Part shown: positions 11,678 to 23,288 of the stretch, piece after piece
Numbering within the stretch: position 1 is the stretch's first letter
Layout: each line of letters begins with the position of its first letter
Position numbers and translations under genes: made by a program
NCBI GenBank assembly: GCA_018350325.1
Contig: JAEVLN010000002.1
Span: forward strand, 5,687,456-5,751,455
DNA: 64,000 nucleotides
From: Globodera rostochiensis
Lineage: Eukaryota; Nematoda; Chromadorea; Rhabditida; Heteroderidae
Direction: 5' to 3'
The notes under the pieces: generated by a model
What the model saw: the letters and a program-made list of their open reading frames with translations, nothing else
The model's database searches: none
What the model was told of the DNA's origin: nothing

Positions 11678-12243
11678 CAGGGCTGCTACTTTTAGGCACA
11701 AAAAATTGAAAAATAGGCGCCTAAATAGGCACAAAAAAGTTCTAAAATACGGCATGAAATAGGCACAAAAATCCTCAAATAGGCACAAAAATAGGCAAAT
11801 TAAATTTTTTACAGAAGGGTTTTTTAACAAAAAAAAAGCGATCATTTCTGTATTGCAGTTACAAATCATAAATGTTTCGATATTTTCCGGCATAAAGCGC
11901 ATCCGATTGTCTTATTATGTCCAAAAAAAAACATTGAAAATGTGAATTTTACGATTTTCACTAACTTTCAACGAGTGTGAGATTGCTGATTGCAATTTTT
12001 CAATCGCTTCAGGTATGCCTTTATTTTTGGCATTTTTTGCAAAATATCTCAAAATCCTGAAAAAAGTCGCTAAAAATGCCGAAATAGGCACAAATAGGCA
12101 TTAGGCACAAAAACCCCAAAATAGGCATAAATAGGCATTATAAAGTCCACTCTAGAAGCTCCAAATAAAGCTGTTTTTCGTGCTTAACTCACTGTGCCAA
12201 GTTCGCAGAAAAAATAGGCATTTTCCTAAAAGTAGCAGCCCTG
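11678..12243. mobile_element. hAT-type MITE with perfect 8-bp target duplication
   Basis: 566-bp element with identical 19-bp terminal inverted repeats, CAGGGCTGCTACTTTTAGG. It is flanked by the perfect direct repeat ATAATAAA at 11670-11677 and 12244-12251. Eight-base duplications and CAGGG-type ends are diagnostic of the hAT superfamily. The interior is made of repeated AAATAGGCACAAA words and has no transposase frame, so it is non-autonomous and would need a transposase supplied elsewhere. The 79-codon minus-strand frame covering its left end is a by-product of the repeat. A related end is at 8800-8954. Confidence 0.92.
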
Positions 12244-12567
12244 ATAATAAATTATACACCAATTTAACAATCACAAATAATAAAGTCTATCTCGTTCGTT
12301 CTGAATTGAGTTAAAAATATCGTAATGCAAAATTCGTTCACAAGAGCAACTCTAGAAAGAAATCTCTCCCACGATGAATGGACAAGCTTCGACAAATCAA
12401 CATAATTTTAATCTGAATATAAATTAATATTTAGCTTACTTTTCTTAAAGATAATCAAAACTAAATTTATTTACAAAATATACATTTTATAAATAATACA
12501 AGGGAATTACTCAAAGAACATAGTTAATTAAATTTAAACATGTTATTAAACTAATTACTAATAGTAC

Positions 12568-15500
12568 AAAAAAAATTGTGAATTGAAATTATTGAAAAAA
12601 TTAATTATATCTACCGAAAAACAATACAAATTAAAAGCAAATTATATTGATAATATTTATTCTTTATCACAATGCTTTGTTCAAGTTGACAATTCAGACT
12701 CATTCACTCTTTGGTTTCGACGAACAGGCGGCTGCTACTCTGACATGACTTAAAATTTTAAATAAATCGCACCAGAAACACAGAAAAAATGTCTCTTGTA
12801 ATATCGTATTAAAAGTCATCTTTAGCAAGCATTTCAAAGTTTGATATCACGAATTTAATTTAGGTTTTGATAGTAAATAAATAATTGTTTAAAAGTTAAA
12901 AAATATTAAATTAAATAATGACAACAAAGTCAAAAAGCCTCCAGGACAAAACAATTAATTCTGATTTCTAGACTAAATCAACAAAAGAGTGTCCAAGGGA
13001 AACAATTAATTTTTTAATCAATAGTAAAAAAATAAACTTATTTTATTCAATTAACGAAGGTTCCAATGTGTGTGGAAATTCTGCTGTATAGCAATGATAA
13101 AAAAATACAAAAGGAAAATAATTTATACACATATGCATGCAAAATATATGTAATTCTTCACTTGAAACATTTTCTGTCTAACAAAAAACGTTAAATGTGG
13201 TATGCGGGTTATATTAAGGTGCATAATATTTTTACGCACCATCCAAGAAGGTCGCATCAAAAACGTAAATAAAAAATTGAAAATTTTTAAAGTAACAAAA
13301 TTTACAGCTAATAAAATATATGAATAAAATAGCTACTTGTTTTGGAGTTAAAATTATTTAACTATATAATACAACAAAGTCAAAAATCTCTAATAAAATT
13401 TTAATTTTTAAAAGAAATTGGAAAACTTTTCATCAGTTTCTAAATTTCCTTTTTTATTTTATTTAAAACGTGCTTAATGATATATATGATTTCATATTAA
13501 TGCAACAAGTGTGAGTGAATTCAACTCTTGATCATTGTCCACCAATAAAAACACAATCAAGCTCCATATCAATCCGACTTTTTGTAATCTGAATCTTCTA
13601 CATATTCAATCATTTTAATTGGTACCAAAAAAGCTGAAAAACGAAGACTCAACCATCACAACCATCTCAAAATATAAATATTTTAAACTAAATTGATTAA
13701 GTGCTAAGAATTTGAAAGCTAATTAAGCTTGCCGTCGCCGGAACCATTGGACGCAGTCAGAAGACACAAAGCCTTATGATTGTAGAGCTCACTAAATAAT
13801 AAATAGAGATTAAAATATATTGTAGCAAAAGTGTTAAAATTACTACATTTAATTTATGATTTTTTCAAGAGGAAAATTTTTTTTTAATTTACGAGTCTGC
13901 GTATTGGACTATTCATAATGGTAAAAATAATATAAACAAATTGTACCTTTAATCGTTTGAAAAATTATCAAGTTTGAAGAAAATATAAAAGACAATAATA
14001 TAAATTTGTTTTAAATTAATGGAATTTAGGTAAATAGAAATTTGAGTAAAGTTACTTGATAATAACTTTATAAACATTGAATCTTACAATCTAAATACAA
14101 ACAAATTTAGATTAATTTAATTACATAAATTCAGCTTTAAAAAAAACTTTTACATAGAAAAAATCAAGTAATCCTAATTTAAACGTAAGAAAATTCTGTT
14201 AAAGTACCGTTACCACGCTTTTTTATGTGACACTTGTTATACCAATAAAAAACTTTAGCATATTAAAAAGAATAAAATTTTGTATTCGATACAGATAAAC
14301 ACAAAACAAAAAATATTTTTTTTTGGAGATTTGATAATGAAAAAATTATTAGAACTATATAAGTTCGAAAAAAAAATGGTTCTCGGAAGAAATATAAAAA
14401 AGGCAATTTGTTAAAAAAAGAATTATTTTTTGTTGCTTAAAATAAAATAGTTAAAAATACAACCCTCCTAAAAATTATTCATCTACAAGGCTGAAATTTT
14501 AAAATAAGTAAGATTTAAATTATAAAATATTAATAAAAATTCTCAAATTAATAAATAATTAAAGTTAAAATAAATAATAATAAGCATAAAATGAAATTTG
14601 CGGAGAACACAATTTAATATTTTATGAAAAAATTAAAGCAATCAATCAAAATATATTTATTCATTTACACTTAAACTAATCATCAATTACGAAGAATATG
14701 AAGTGATCTGTGCCCACTTTGGACAAACATTCAGCTTATTTTTTACCGCGTAAATAAATTAATAATAATTAAAAAACAAAATATGTAAAAAATGCAAAAA
14801 ATCAAATCTTATTTTCTTATGTATAAAATAAAACGAGAAGATAAAAACCTAATGATTTATGTCTGTTTCACGAAGGAAGAAGGCAATTGAGAGAGCTCAG
14901 CGCACCAGAGTGAAAATAACTTTTGAAGTGACAATAAAATTAGGAAATAAACCCTAACGGAATTTAGAAAAAAAATTGAATTGCTTAAAAATTTTTCAAT
15001 AGGAAACATTTAAATTCAACCAATTTCAAATAAAACTAAAAATGAATTAAGATTTAATTAATGTTAACTACAAAAAATTCGCATTCGAAAGGTAAAACCC
15101 AAATGAATTAAATAAAATTATTAAAATAAGTTCGTTTTTTAAATAAATACAGGATTTGAAATAAATAACATTCACGATATAAAGATATTGCGCGATTAAT
15201 GCAAATTAATTCATTCAACATTTTTTTAATAATTTATTAAAGTTATAATTCCGTTTGTTCTAAGGTTAATAAATTCTATTCCAAAGCCACGAGAGATGGT
15301 GCAAGGAACATAGCGGCTGGTTTCCGAATTGCACGCATTCCAAGGCATGAAAAATAAATTCTTATTCCAAAAAAATGAATAAATTTGCTTCTCGGAAATG
15401 GAGTTTTCGAACATTGGGTCCGGAAAACCGAAAACTTCGGTTCGGTTTGGTTTGAAATCTAAAGTTTCGGTATGGTTATCGGTTCGGTTAACCGAAAAAT

Positions 15501-16165
15501 TATTTGAAAACGACAGCCTTACTTTTGACATTTTGGAAAAGGCCCGCACAGCATAAATTCAAATCATTGTTTGTATAAGCAAATTTAGGACAAAAAATCC
15601 TTTTATTACATTGGGGGTTCGAACTCAGTCACAATAATCAGTTACCCGTAAGCGCAAGACAAAATTATAGTCAATTATTTTTTCACTTCGATAATTGTAA
15701 TGAGCTGCCACAACATGAACTTAACAAAACCAATTTTTGAGCCAACAAAAAATAGGCCATGATCGTTCCACATGGAGTATTTTGTTTAATAAAAAATAAA
15801 GTTTAAAAATATAAATCTGTTTGCGGAATTAAAAAATGGCTTTCCACAAGCGCGACAGTAAATACCCGGATGCTATAGATGCGGACCTTTCAGATTGTTT
15901 TACCAAAAAGTATCCTTTGAAAGTCTTCGGAAGGGTTTGGTTGTCAAAACAAAAATTTAGTTAAAAAATTAAATTATTCGAAAAAGAAGCAATAATTTTT
16001 AAATTAAAAACCAAATAAATATCATTCTTATAATAAATGCAAATTCTTTAAAATGGTCAACAAATTGTTGATTTCAACGAATAATCCAGCTTCGAAAATG
16101 GAAATTAAACCTAATAATGATAATTCATTTACGATTCAATAAATTGAAAGAATCGCAAAAATATA
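12568..16165. repeat. Long duplicated segment, copy B
   Basis: Second copy of 3166-8347 in the same orientation, shorter by several deletions relative to copy A. It joins the equivalents of 4535 and 5480 directly at about 14178, and 6615 to 7195 at about 15131. It has its own extra pieces: an island at about 12785-12860, about 240 bp at 13525-13770 and about 90 bp at 14905-14990. Spacer identity to copy A looks well above 90 percent. A one-base indel in the island shared at 3325 and 12728 shifts any frame there. Confidence 0.9.
15400..15535. repeat. GGTTCGGTTAACC-type palindromic repeat (copy B)
   Basis: Same palindromic block as 7600-7745, essentially unchanged, carried along in the segmental duplication. 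The 107-codon minus-strand frame over it is a repeat artefact. Sequence left of the block differs between copies (7345-7510 against 15265-15295), so one copy gained or lost about 130 bp there. Confidence 0.6.
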
Positions 16166-16169
16166 TTAA

Positions 16170-17095
16170 TATGATCTAACTAATAAAAGAAGGTGGATAA
16201 GGAAGCGATTGACTGGTATTAGGGATGGAAATAGACATGTATCTTCACATTAATTCCCAGTATAAAGATTTTCTTGGGTAAAATAATTTAAAATAAAAAT
16301 AAATAAAATCTGTAGGTTTGTTTTTGTAAAACATAGAATAAAACAACAATAAGAAACTTTTGGAAGGCACATTCTTTTTTAAAACAAAGAGCCAATTGAC
16401 TTCGATAAATATAAAATAAAAAGCAAAATCCAGTTGTTTAAACAAATAGAAACTAAAAATCATTTAATCTAAAAAATGAAAAAGCGAAGAATGCAAAGGA
16501 GTGTAAATGGTAGTTCAAAAACAGAGGCAAAACGGCCGATTAGCACGATTCCAGCCCATTTCCTGCCCAAATTAAACTCAATTTGTCGCAATTAATTGTA
16601 CAAAATTGATCATACTGAAACTTGATCATGAATGAAAAACTGTATAGGCTCGCTTTGCAATTTCATGCATATTTAACACTTGTCAGTACCCTAAATTCAT
16701 TAAAATTATGTTCAAAAAAATAGTATTTTATAATAATTTTCATAATAAACAGTTCAAAAAACCTTAATTAATTCAATTACAAAATAAAATCTTATTAACA
16801 TATATATTCAAAGTCGTTTTTATTGTAAATACAAATACAAGTTGAAAAGCTATACGACAGTATAGAGAGTTATGGGAAATTGAAAATATAATCAACAAAA
16901 TAATAATGGTTTCTTCAAAAAATTTTTTTGCAGATTTTTAATAACAATCTAATCGATTAATTCAATAAAATCTGAAAAATTTGCAAATTAAAATAATTTT
17001 AAACGCTATCAGCGTCCATCATTGCGGAGAGCAGTATGAATATTTATTGGTCGACATAAAAACTTGTAAAAATTATATAAATGCCCAATCTTGTT
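16170..17095. other. AT-rich spacer
   Basis: AT-rich with an island at about 16185-16270 (GGAAGCGATTGACTGG) and another at about 16495-16580. No reading frame with convincing borders. The 72-codon minus frame near 16.3 kb is F/Y/L-rich and typical of spacer. Confidence 0.5.
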
Positions 17096-17099
17096 AAAT

Positions 17100-17640
17100 A
17101 TAGTGTCTTCACTAAATCTGAACCAATGCAAAGAAAGCACTTAATGAAATTTAAATAATAGAAATAAGATACGTAGCATTAAATCTATTTATTTTATATA
17201 GTAAAAGTGCAAGAAGCTTTAAAACGAGATCTCCACAACAACCAAAATAGCTATGTTGCGCAAGATTTAAATTTAATTTTAAAAAACAATATATTAAAAA
17301 TTTTATATTTCAGCATATTGTAAATTAATTAAAAAAACTTTAAATATCATTTATTATATTTTTTCAAAAACCCAATGTAAAAACTATAGACCCGAACAGC
17401 ACAGTATAAAACTTACTGTCGCGACCAGCGGGAACAGAGCCAAATAATAAAACTAAATAAATTAAGGTAAAAAAGATTCCTAATTAAGAATAAAGCTTTT
17501 TAAATTTAAAACAAATTTAAAGAAAAAAATAAATATACAATAAAAGACCAAAAGAAATGTGGCGAAATATCCATCGCGGAAAACCGTTACAAAGCAATAA
17601 AATGAAACAAAAAATATTACACAGCAAATATTTGTTGCCC
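17100..17640. repeat. Duplicated block C1 (copy at 21795-22310)
   Basis: Shares long runs in the same orientation with 21795-22310. These include the segment around GAACCAATGCAAAGAAAGCA, the micro-exon at 17417-17452, and the island at about 17548-17610 (ATGTGGCGAAATATCCATCG), which is unchanged between copies. On the minus strand that last island reads VTVFRDGYFATFLLV, but it has no AG border. Confidence 0.85.
17417..17452 (-). CDS. Candidate 36-nt micro-exon, conserved in a second copy
   Basis: Minus-strand 12-codon exon, phase 0 at both ends: acceptor TTATTTAG and perfect donor GTAAGT. It reads FYYLALFPLVAT. The duplicate at 22094-22129 keeps both splice borders and the frame and reads YYYLALYPLVAT; one difference is synonymous and two swap F for Y. 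The peptide is hydrophobic and could be part of a membrane helix. Keeping length, phase and borders in both copies supports a real exon, although spacer identity between copies is also high. Confidence 0.5.
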
Positions 17641-17659
17641 CGATTATTATATTAAATGC

Positions 17660-18235
17660 ATGGCATTTTAATTATATCAGAGCATTTTGCTGCAATAACG
17701 GTCATTAAATCATTTGTGTTCGACATCGCCATTGGGTGTCCGTTAGACCCTTTGAGCTGATGAATAATATTATTTCTAAAACATAAAAAACAACAGACGC
17801 AAACCTTAAACCTTTCTTGTCGATAATGCGAAGAGAAGCGACTCACATACAATTGAGGCGCAACATGTCGGGGAGCAATAATTACTTAGAAATTTATATA
17901 CAAAAAAATAAACTATATATTAAAAATTAGAGCTGGTAAAAGACCGTGGAAATGATAACGGCCTTCAGCACAGCCTCGGGATATGTGTCATGGAAAAGGA
18001 GACACAAAGAGACTTCAAAAGGAAAAATAAATTTGATAAAACCAGCCTCGCTAAAGGACCCCACCCAAAAAAAAAATTAAAAATCATAATTTTGAATAAT
18101 ATTAATCTAAAACAAAAACTGAAAGCCAATTAAAATACAATATTTTTAAAATAAAAAATAGATGGTGTTAACTTCTAAATAAATTATTTTTCAAATTTTA
18201 ATAAGATAAAAGTTACAATAAAAAGGTCAAGAAGG
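17660..18235. other. AT-rich spacer with islands
   Basis: Islands at about 17700-17760, 17815-17870 and 17940-18065 in AT-rich DNA. The 66-codon minus frame at 17652-17852 spans one island but has no motif. Nothing here can be assigned a function. Confidence 0.4.
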
Positions 18236-18239
18236 ATCG

Positions 18240-18620
18240 ATTACTAAAGAATAATTTACGTCACACAGTAAGAGTTCAAATCGAGACCAGTAAGGATAAC
18301 GAGCTCAAAATTAATAAATTATAGAATGTTGAACGCGAAATATTGCATTATAAAAATGATAAACATTCATTAATTAATTTTTAAATCCAGTTACAACAGT
18401 TGAAGCATGACAACAAATAATATAGCCCAAGTTTGATGATTAAAAAGAAGAAAGGCATCATAAATTTTATAAAATAAAAAGTTAAGTTTAAATAACAAAT
18501 TAATCTCAATATTTAAGATCAAAGAACGACAGATAAAAAAAAATCCTTATTTAAAAATATTTTTATTAATAGAAAATAAAAATAAAATAATCATTAATTT
18601 AAAAATGTATATTTATTAAT
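18240..18620. repeat. Duplicated block E1 (copy at 20195-20545)
   Basis: Matches 20195-20545 in order and orientation, including GTTGAAGCATGACAA and AATAATATAG, with substitutions and small indels throughout. Divergence is higher than in the copy A / copy B pair, so this duplication is probably older. No coding signal. Confidence 0.8.
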
Positions 18621-18624
18621 AGGA

Positions 18625-20190
18625 AATATTCTAAAATAAAATTGATCGTTTTAAATTTAAAATTTGAAAAAATAAAAAAATTTAATTTAACTAGATATCT
18701 TTAAAAATTATCAATAAATCATATTTTTGTAGCCCACAACAAAAATTTAAACAATAAATTTTGTAGCCTACGATAAAATAAAACATTAAATATTATTTTA
18801 AGGAGTCTTTAATGCCGAAACTTTTGTCGTAATTGAAAAAGATTAATTTAGTAAAATCCTACATATACGAAATATTTTATTTCTTGCAGTTCTCATAATT
18901 CATGTTAAAAAATTTTTGAATAATTTGGTCATTATGCAAATCCAGGTCATATAAAAATACACACAAAAGTGACTGCAAGGTCATAACATCTTGGTGGACT
19001 ACACTGTGAAATGTTGGGCTTAACGCATATTGCCCGATATTATTAAAATATAATTTGAAATAAATGTTAACAAGAAATTAAAAAGATTCTAATTTAGCAT
19101 ACGAATAAAAATACAAACAAATAGGTCAAACTTTATTTGGTTGTGAGCACCTCGGTTTCGTTGTCATTGTCACTCATAAATAATTTAACAATAATCCCTT
19201 TAAAGCAAATGACTAAATCGATAATCTAAACAAAATAAGTTAAAATGGAAATCGAGAATACCTAAATCAGTCCGAATTGAAAGAACCAGAATAAGAAAAG
19301 TTGAATTGTCAAAATTGACAAACCGAAAACCAATAAACAGAATGGTTTGTCAGTGATAAAACAAGGAATTACATTAATATAAAATTAAATCTTTCAACCG
19401 ATTTTAATAAATATCTGACTGCACGCTTATTATGTTAATATAAATAAACAGACTAAAATTGATTTTCTAACAAACCATTTAAAAATATGCATTGTAAAAA
19501 AACAATAATGAAATAAAATTATTGGCTGGACAAAATAGTTGATTTGAAAAATATTTTGTAATGAAAATGCCAATTAAATTCAACCCTAGAAAAATATATT
19601 GTCGAATTAAATTAAAACGAAATTAAAAGATCAAGCGACTTTTGTGTTGGATGATTCAGCCAGCATTTTATTAATTTTATAAATAAATTACTAATCTTTG
19701 AAAACACAACATACTTTATATGTATTTAAAGATTCGAAAGAAAATAGTAAGGAAAGTTTAAAAACATAATAGTAAATTTACCAGCATATAAAAAATGAGA
19801 AAAATGTTGGAAAATCGGGAAAATAAGCTTCAATGCGAGGGGATTACAGAACCCCATCTTATCCCGCCGCGTCCATCTAGACAAAAGCCGATGAGTTTTT
19901 GAAGCCAGCGTTATATTTTAATAATATCTAAATAACCAAAACATTTTAAAGAGCAGCCAAAACTGTATTATGAATATAATTAAAAAATTTAAAAGAAAAA
20001 AATGAAACTTTATAAATAAACTAATTCAAAGGAATACCCATCATATACCGAATTACTAACATGAAATAAACCTTGTTAATAAAATAAAACTTAAAGAGTA
20101 CAAATAATAAAAAGCTATAAAATCGTTATAATAAAAACGAAATCGAAAATATGTTTTAACAAAAAACTTTTAACAATATGGCTATGAGCA
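18625..20190. other. AT-rich spacer, part of interleaved repeats
   Basis: A-rich spacer. A block at 19600-19790 (TTGGATGATTCAGCCAGCAT) recurs at about 22395-22570. An island at 18965-19020 (CATCTTGGTGG, CACTGTG) resembles one at 23905-23950. An island at about 19838-19905 contains CCCGCCGCGTCC. No open frame with good borders. Confidence 0.5.
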
Positions 20191-20194
20191 ATGG

Positions 20195-20545
20195 GAGCAA
20201 ATCTCACGAAAGCTGCGGGTGTTCTAAAGCAGTAACGACAACGAGCTAGAAATTAATAAATTATAGAAAGTTTGCAAAATATTGTAATATAAAAGACAAA
20301 CATTCATTAATTAATTTTTAAATTTATTCACAAAAGTTGAAGCATGACAATAAATAATATAGAGCAAGTTTGATGATTAGAAAGAAGAAAAGCATCATAA
20401 ATTTTTTTAAATAAAAAATTAAGTAAATAACAAATTTATCTCACTAAGATCAAAGAACAACAGATAAAATAAATAATCTTAATTTAAAAATATTTTATTA
20501 ATAGAAATAAAAATAAATAATCATTAATTAAGAGATCAAGCGACT
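20195..20545. repeat. Duplicated block E2
   Basis: Second copy of 18240-18620. It begins after an island (GAGCAATGGGAGCAAAT) that itself recurs at about 20650-20670 in a different context, showing that short islands and longer spacer blocks have been recombined independently in this region. Confidence 0.75.
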
Positions 20546-20947
20546 TTAGCAAAACACGAAAAACTAACGCACAGATAGAAACGCTTGAACAGCTATTAAA
20601 TTTATAATAATTTCAAGAAACTTTTATTTTAATAAAAATTTACTGTGCTTATGAGCAATGGGAGCAAATTTTAACGGCAGTAATTGCAATGGCCAGACAA
20701 CAGGTTGTCATAATGAAGCTCGAACTTTATTGCTAGCAATCTTTATTTTATAAAAGAAATAACATAAAGTAATAAACATTAATGTATTTTGTGATTTTTT
20801 CAAAAAGAAAATATGTTACTTTTAATCCATAATTATTACTACGCACTCCAAATATGAAATGATAAAAATAAGCAACAAAACTTTGCTTTTGAAACCTAAG
20901 CTTAGATTTAAGTCGCATTATAAAATTAATAATTAATATTATGATAC

Positions 20948-21043
20948 CTGTGAGACCACCGTGTTGCACGCCGACTAGGGTCGATCCATTCGCAGATATG
21001 TCCTTCGCCGCGAGTTTGGCCCAAGCAACAAATGTCAAAGTTA
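20948..21043 (-). CDS. Candidate exon with QHGG motif
   Basis: Minus-strand 96-nt island, open for 31 codons in the frame reading FVAWAKLAAKDISANGS then TLVGVQHGGLT. It ends at a good donor (ACAG then GTATCA, from 20947 down); the upstream border is AAG at 21044. The arrangement W..A, GS, LVG.QHGG..G resembles the conserved core of the bacterial LIC12162/TIGR04331-type putative transferases, but this is a memory-based match over about 25 residues. A second frame is also open across the island. If the exon is real it could be an exon of a horizontally acquired gene. Confidence 0.42.
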
Positions 21044-21145
21044 CTTATCAATTTTGAATTTTGTTCGATATACCATGATAAAAATTACAAAAAAAAAAAT
21101 TTACACTACAAACAAAACACACAAACAAATCAACCACCAACTTAC

Positions 21146-21221
21146 CCACGTTTCGCTATTGCAAACGTCAAGATTGGCCATAATAAACTTTAGAATTTCT
21201 TCCTACTGGCACTTTTCTTCA
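21146..21221 (-). CDS. Candidate first coding exon next to the QHGG exon
   Basis: Minus-strand island bounded by two strong splice signals: TTTTGCAG before 21221 and GTAAGTTGG from 21145 down. No standard-code frame is open across the whole 76 nt, but an ATG at 21181 opens 12 codons, MANLDVCNSETW, running in phase to the donor. The upper part would then be 5' untranslated. Joined directly to 20948-21043 in this phase the next codon would be TAA, so either another exon or donor intervenes or the two are unrelated. Read with TAA/TAG as sense, a whole-exon frame is open. Confidence 0.35.
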
Positions 21222-21794
21222 CTGCAAAATTGGTAGCAAGTAATTTAAATAAGTAAAAGTTAAACAAAAAAAACATTAATCATAATAATAATTGTGTGTT
21301 CCCCCATTCGCAGACGGCAATGGGAGTTTCGCTCAATGTTAATGAGTATTATCAAAAATTTATTAAATTTCCAATTTAACAAAAAAACATTAGTCATCGG
21401 AGCCGGAGAAAGAAAAATCAATTAAGCAAGGTGATAATCAATTAATAATACTGTCTCTCTCGGAAAAAATCGGTTGAAGAAGCTCAAGTTGACCAAACAC
21501 AAATATTATTTAAAAAATTAAAAGCTCATTTCAAAATCAAATCATTACTTTACAATTATGAATTATATTATTGTTTATATAGTCATACCTTGATGCGGTT
21601 AAAAATATTTGATCCACATTATGCATTGATTAGTTCTAAATAATATTTCTAGCACCTACAACAATTAATAAAGAAAGATTCACCGTTAAAATAAAGAAAA
21701 TGCACATTTATTTAACCTTAAATCAATAATTATCGTATTAAAAAACCAACGCATCCTTTACACGTCCGTACCAGGGAAAAAACATTTTGAATCA

Positions 21795-22310
21795 AATTCT
21801 AATAAAATCTGAACCAATGCAAAGAAAGCACTCGATGAAAATTTAATATTGGAAATAAGATACGTAGCCTTAAATCTATTTATTTTATATCGTAAAAGTG
21901 CAAGAAGCTTTAAAACGAGAAAATATCTCCGAAACAATTAAAATAGCAATGTTGCACAAAATTTAATTAAAAAGAAACAAAAACAAATAAAAAATTTTCC
22001 ATTTCAGCATTTTGTAAATTAACAGAACTTCATTTATTATATTCAAAAACCCAATGCAAAACTATAGACCGAACAGCACAGTATAGAACTTACTGTCGCG
22101 ACCAGCGGGTAAAGAGCCAAATAATAATACTAAAAAACTAAATAAATTAAGGTAAAAAGTTTCTAATTAAGAATAAAGCTTTTTAAATTTAAATAATAAA
22201 CGACCAAAAGAAATGTGGCGAAATATCCATCGCGGAAAACCGTTACAAAGCAATAAAATGAAACAAAAAATATTAACACAGCAAATATTTGTTGCCCCAT
22301 TTACATTATT
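21795..22310. repeat. Duplicated block C2
   Basis: Second copy of 17100-17640, with deletions in spacer near 21970-22040 and at 22190. The islands (GTCGCGACCAGCGGG and ATGTGGCGAAATATCC) are kept almost unchanged. Confidence 0.85.
22094..22129 (-). CDS. Candidate micro-exon, duplicate of 17417-17452
   Basis: Minus-strand 36-nt exon with acceptor TTTTTTAG and donor GTAAGT; 12 codons YYYLALYPLVAT, phase 0 both sides. See 17417-17452 for the paired copy. Both copies could be functional, or only one with the other too young to have decayed. Confidence 0.5.
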
Positions 22311-22394
22311 CGTATCCCATGGAAAAATTATAGTCCCGAGGTGTTTAATTTAATCTATCAAATTTATTAGATATTTTATACCGATGTGACAATT

Positions 22395-23230
22395 TATATT
22401 CTAGTTGGATGATTCAACCAGCATTTTATTAATTTTATAACTAAATTACTAATTCTTTGAAAACACAACATGCTAAATATTTAAAGATTCGAAAAAAATA
22501 GTAAGAAAAGTTTTAAAAATATAATAACAAATTAATAGAACTAGCATATAAGAGAAAAATGAATTTTAAATAAATGCTGACAGTTGTGCATTTTATTAGC
22601 ACACCTTCGCGTTGCAGCCATATCTGGATAATGAAGCTCGAACTGCAGTGGACGAATCCAGGCATGCGTGTTTAAATTTTTAAAAACTAAAATTTAAACG
22701 CAAATAAACTGAGCAACAATAAAAATCATGCTGCTATTTTAGATGATTGATCTAAGTAATACCTTTTAAAATAATAAAATGCATACAAAAAAGTTAAATT
22801 ATATTGCTAGCAATCTTTATTTTATAAAAAAATAACATAAAATAATAAACATTAATTGAAATGATAAATATAAGCAACAAAACTTTGCTATTGAAATGGC
22901 CAGCCCTTATTGAAAGTATAAATGACCTATTATGGAACTAAAAGTGATAGAATTTAATTAAATTTTATATAACTCAGTTTGCCAATTAATTATTTTATTA
23001 GCTTGGCTATGTCTTGCAAAGCCTCATTATAAATTTATTTCAGAAACAGTTATTTCGGAGCTGATTGTTTGAAGTCAATCAAAAAATAATACATAATTAA
23101 TCATTAAACAAAATTTAAAAAATCAGAGTCAATTTTATTTAAATGCTTTATTGAAAATAATTATTTTATAAAAATGTATATATCAGAATAAACGTTGAAA
23201 TCTTTTAAACATATTAAAGAAAAGTAGAAT
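22395..23230. repeat. Further duplicated blocks and spacer
   Basis: 22395-22570 repeats 19600-19790. 22620-22640 and 22795-22885 repeat pieces of 20710-20890, but in this copy about 150 bp separate them. On the minus strand the two copies share FELHY at the start of an island and then diverge completely (about 20660-20730 against 22600-22640). No frame is convincing beyond that. Confidence 0.6.
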
Positions 23231-23236
23231 CTTTAC

Positions 23237-23288
23237 TAAAGAAATGCGTAGGTCGGTGCAAAAGCGCCTATCCTCAACCCACACATTG
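23237..23288 (-). CDS. Candidate 52-nt exon
   Basis: Minus-strand island with acceptor TTGTATTTAG (before 23288) and donor GTAAAG (from 23236 down). Two frames are open: one reads MCGLRIGAFAPTYAFL, the other NVWVEDRRFCTDLRISL and ends in phase 0. Both borders are good, but the exon is short and T-rich spacer supplies such borders often. No family recognised. Confidence 0.4.

Noticed and set aside
11663..11902. 79-codon minus-strand frame
   Set aside because: Lies across the left end of the hAT MITE at 11678-12243; the cysteine-leucine repeats come from the AATAGGCAC words.
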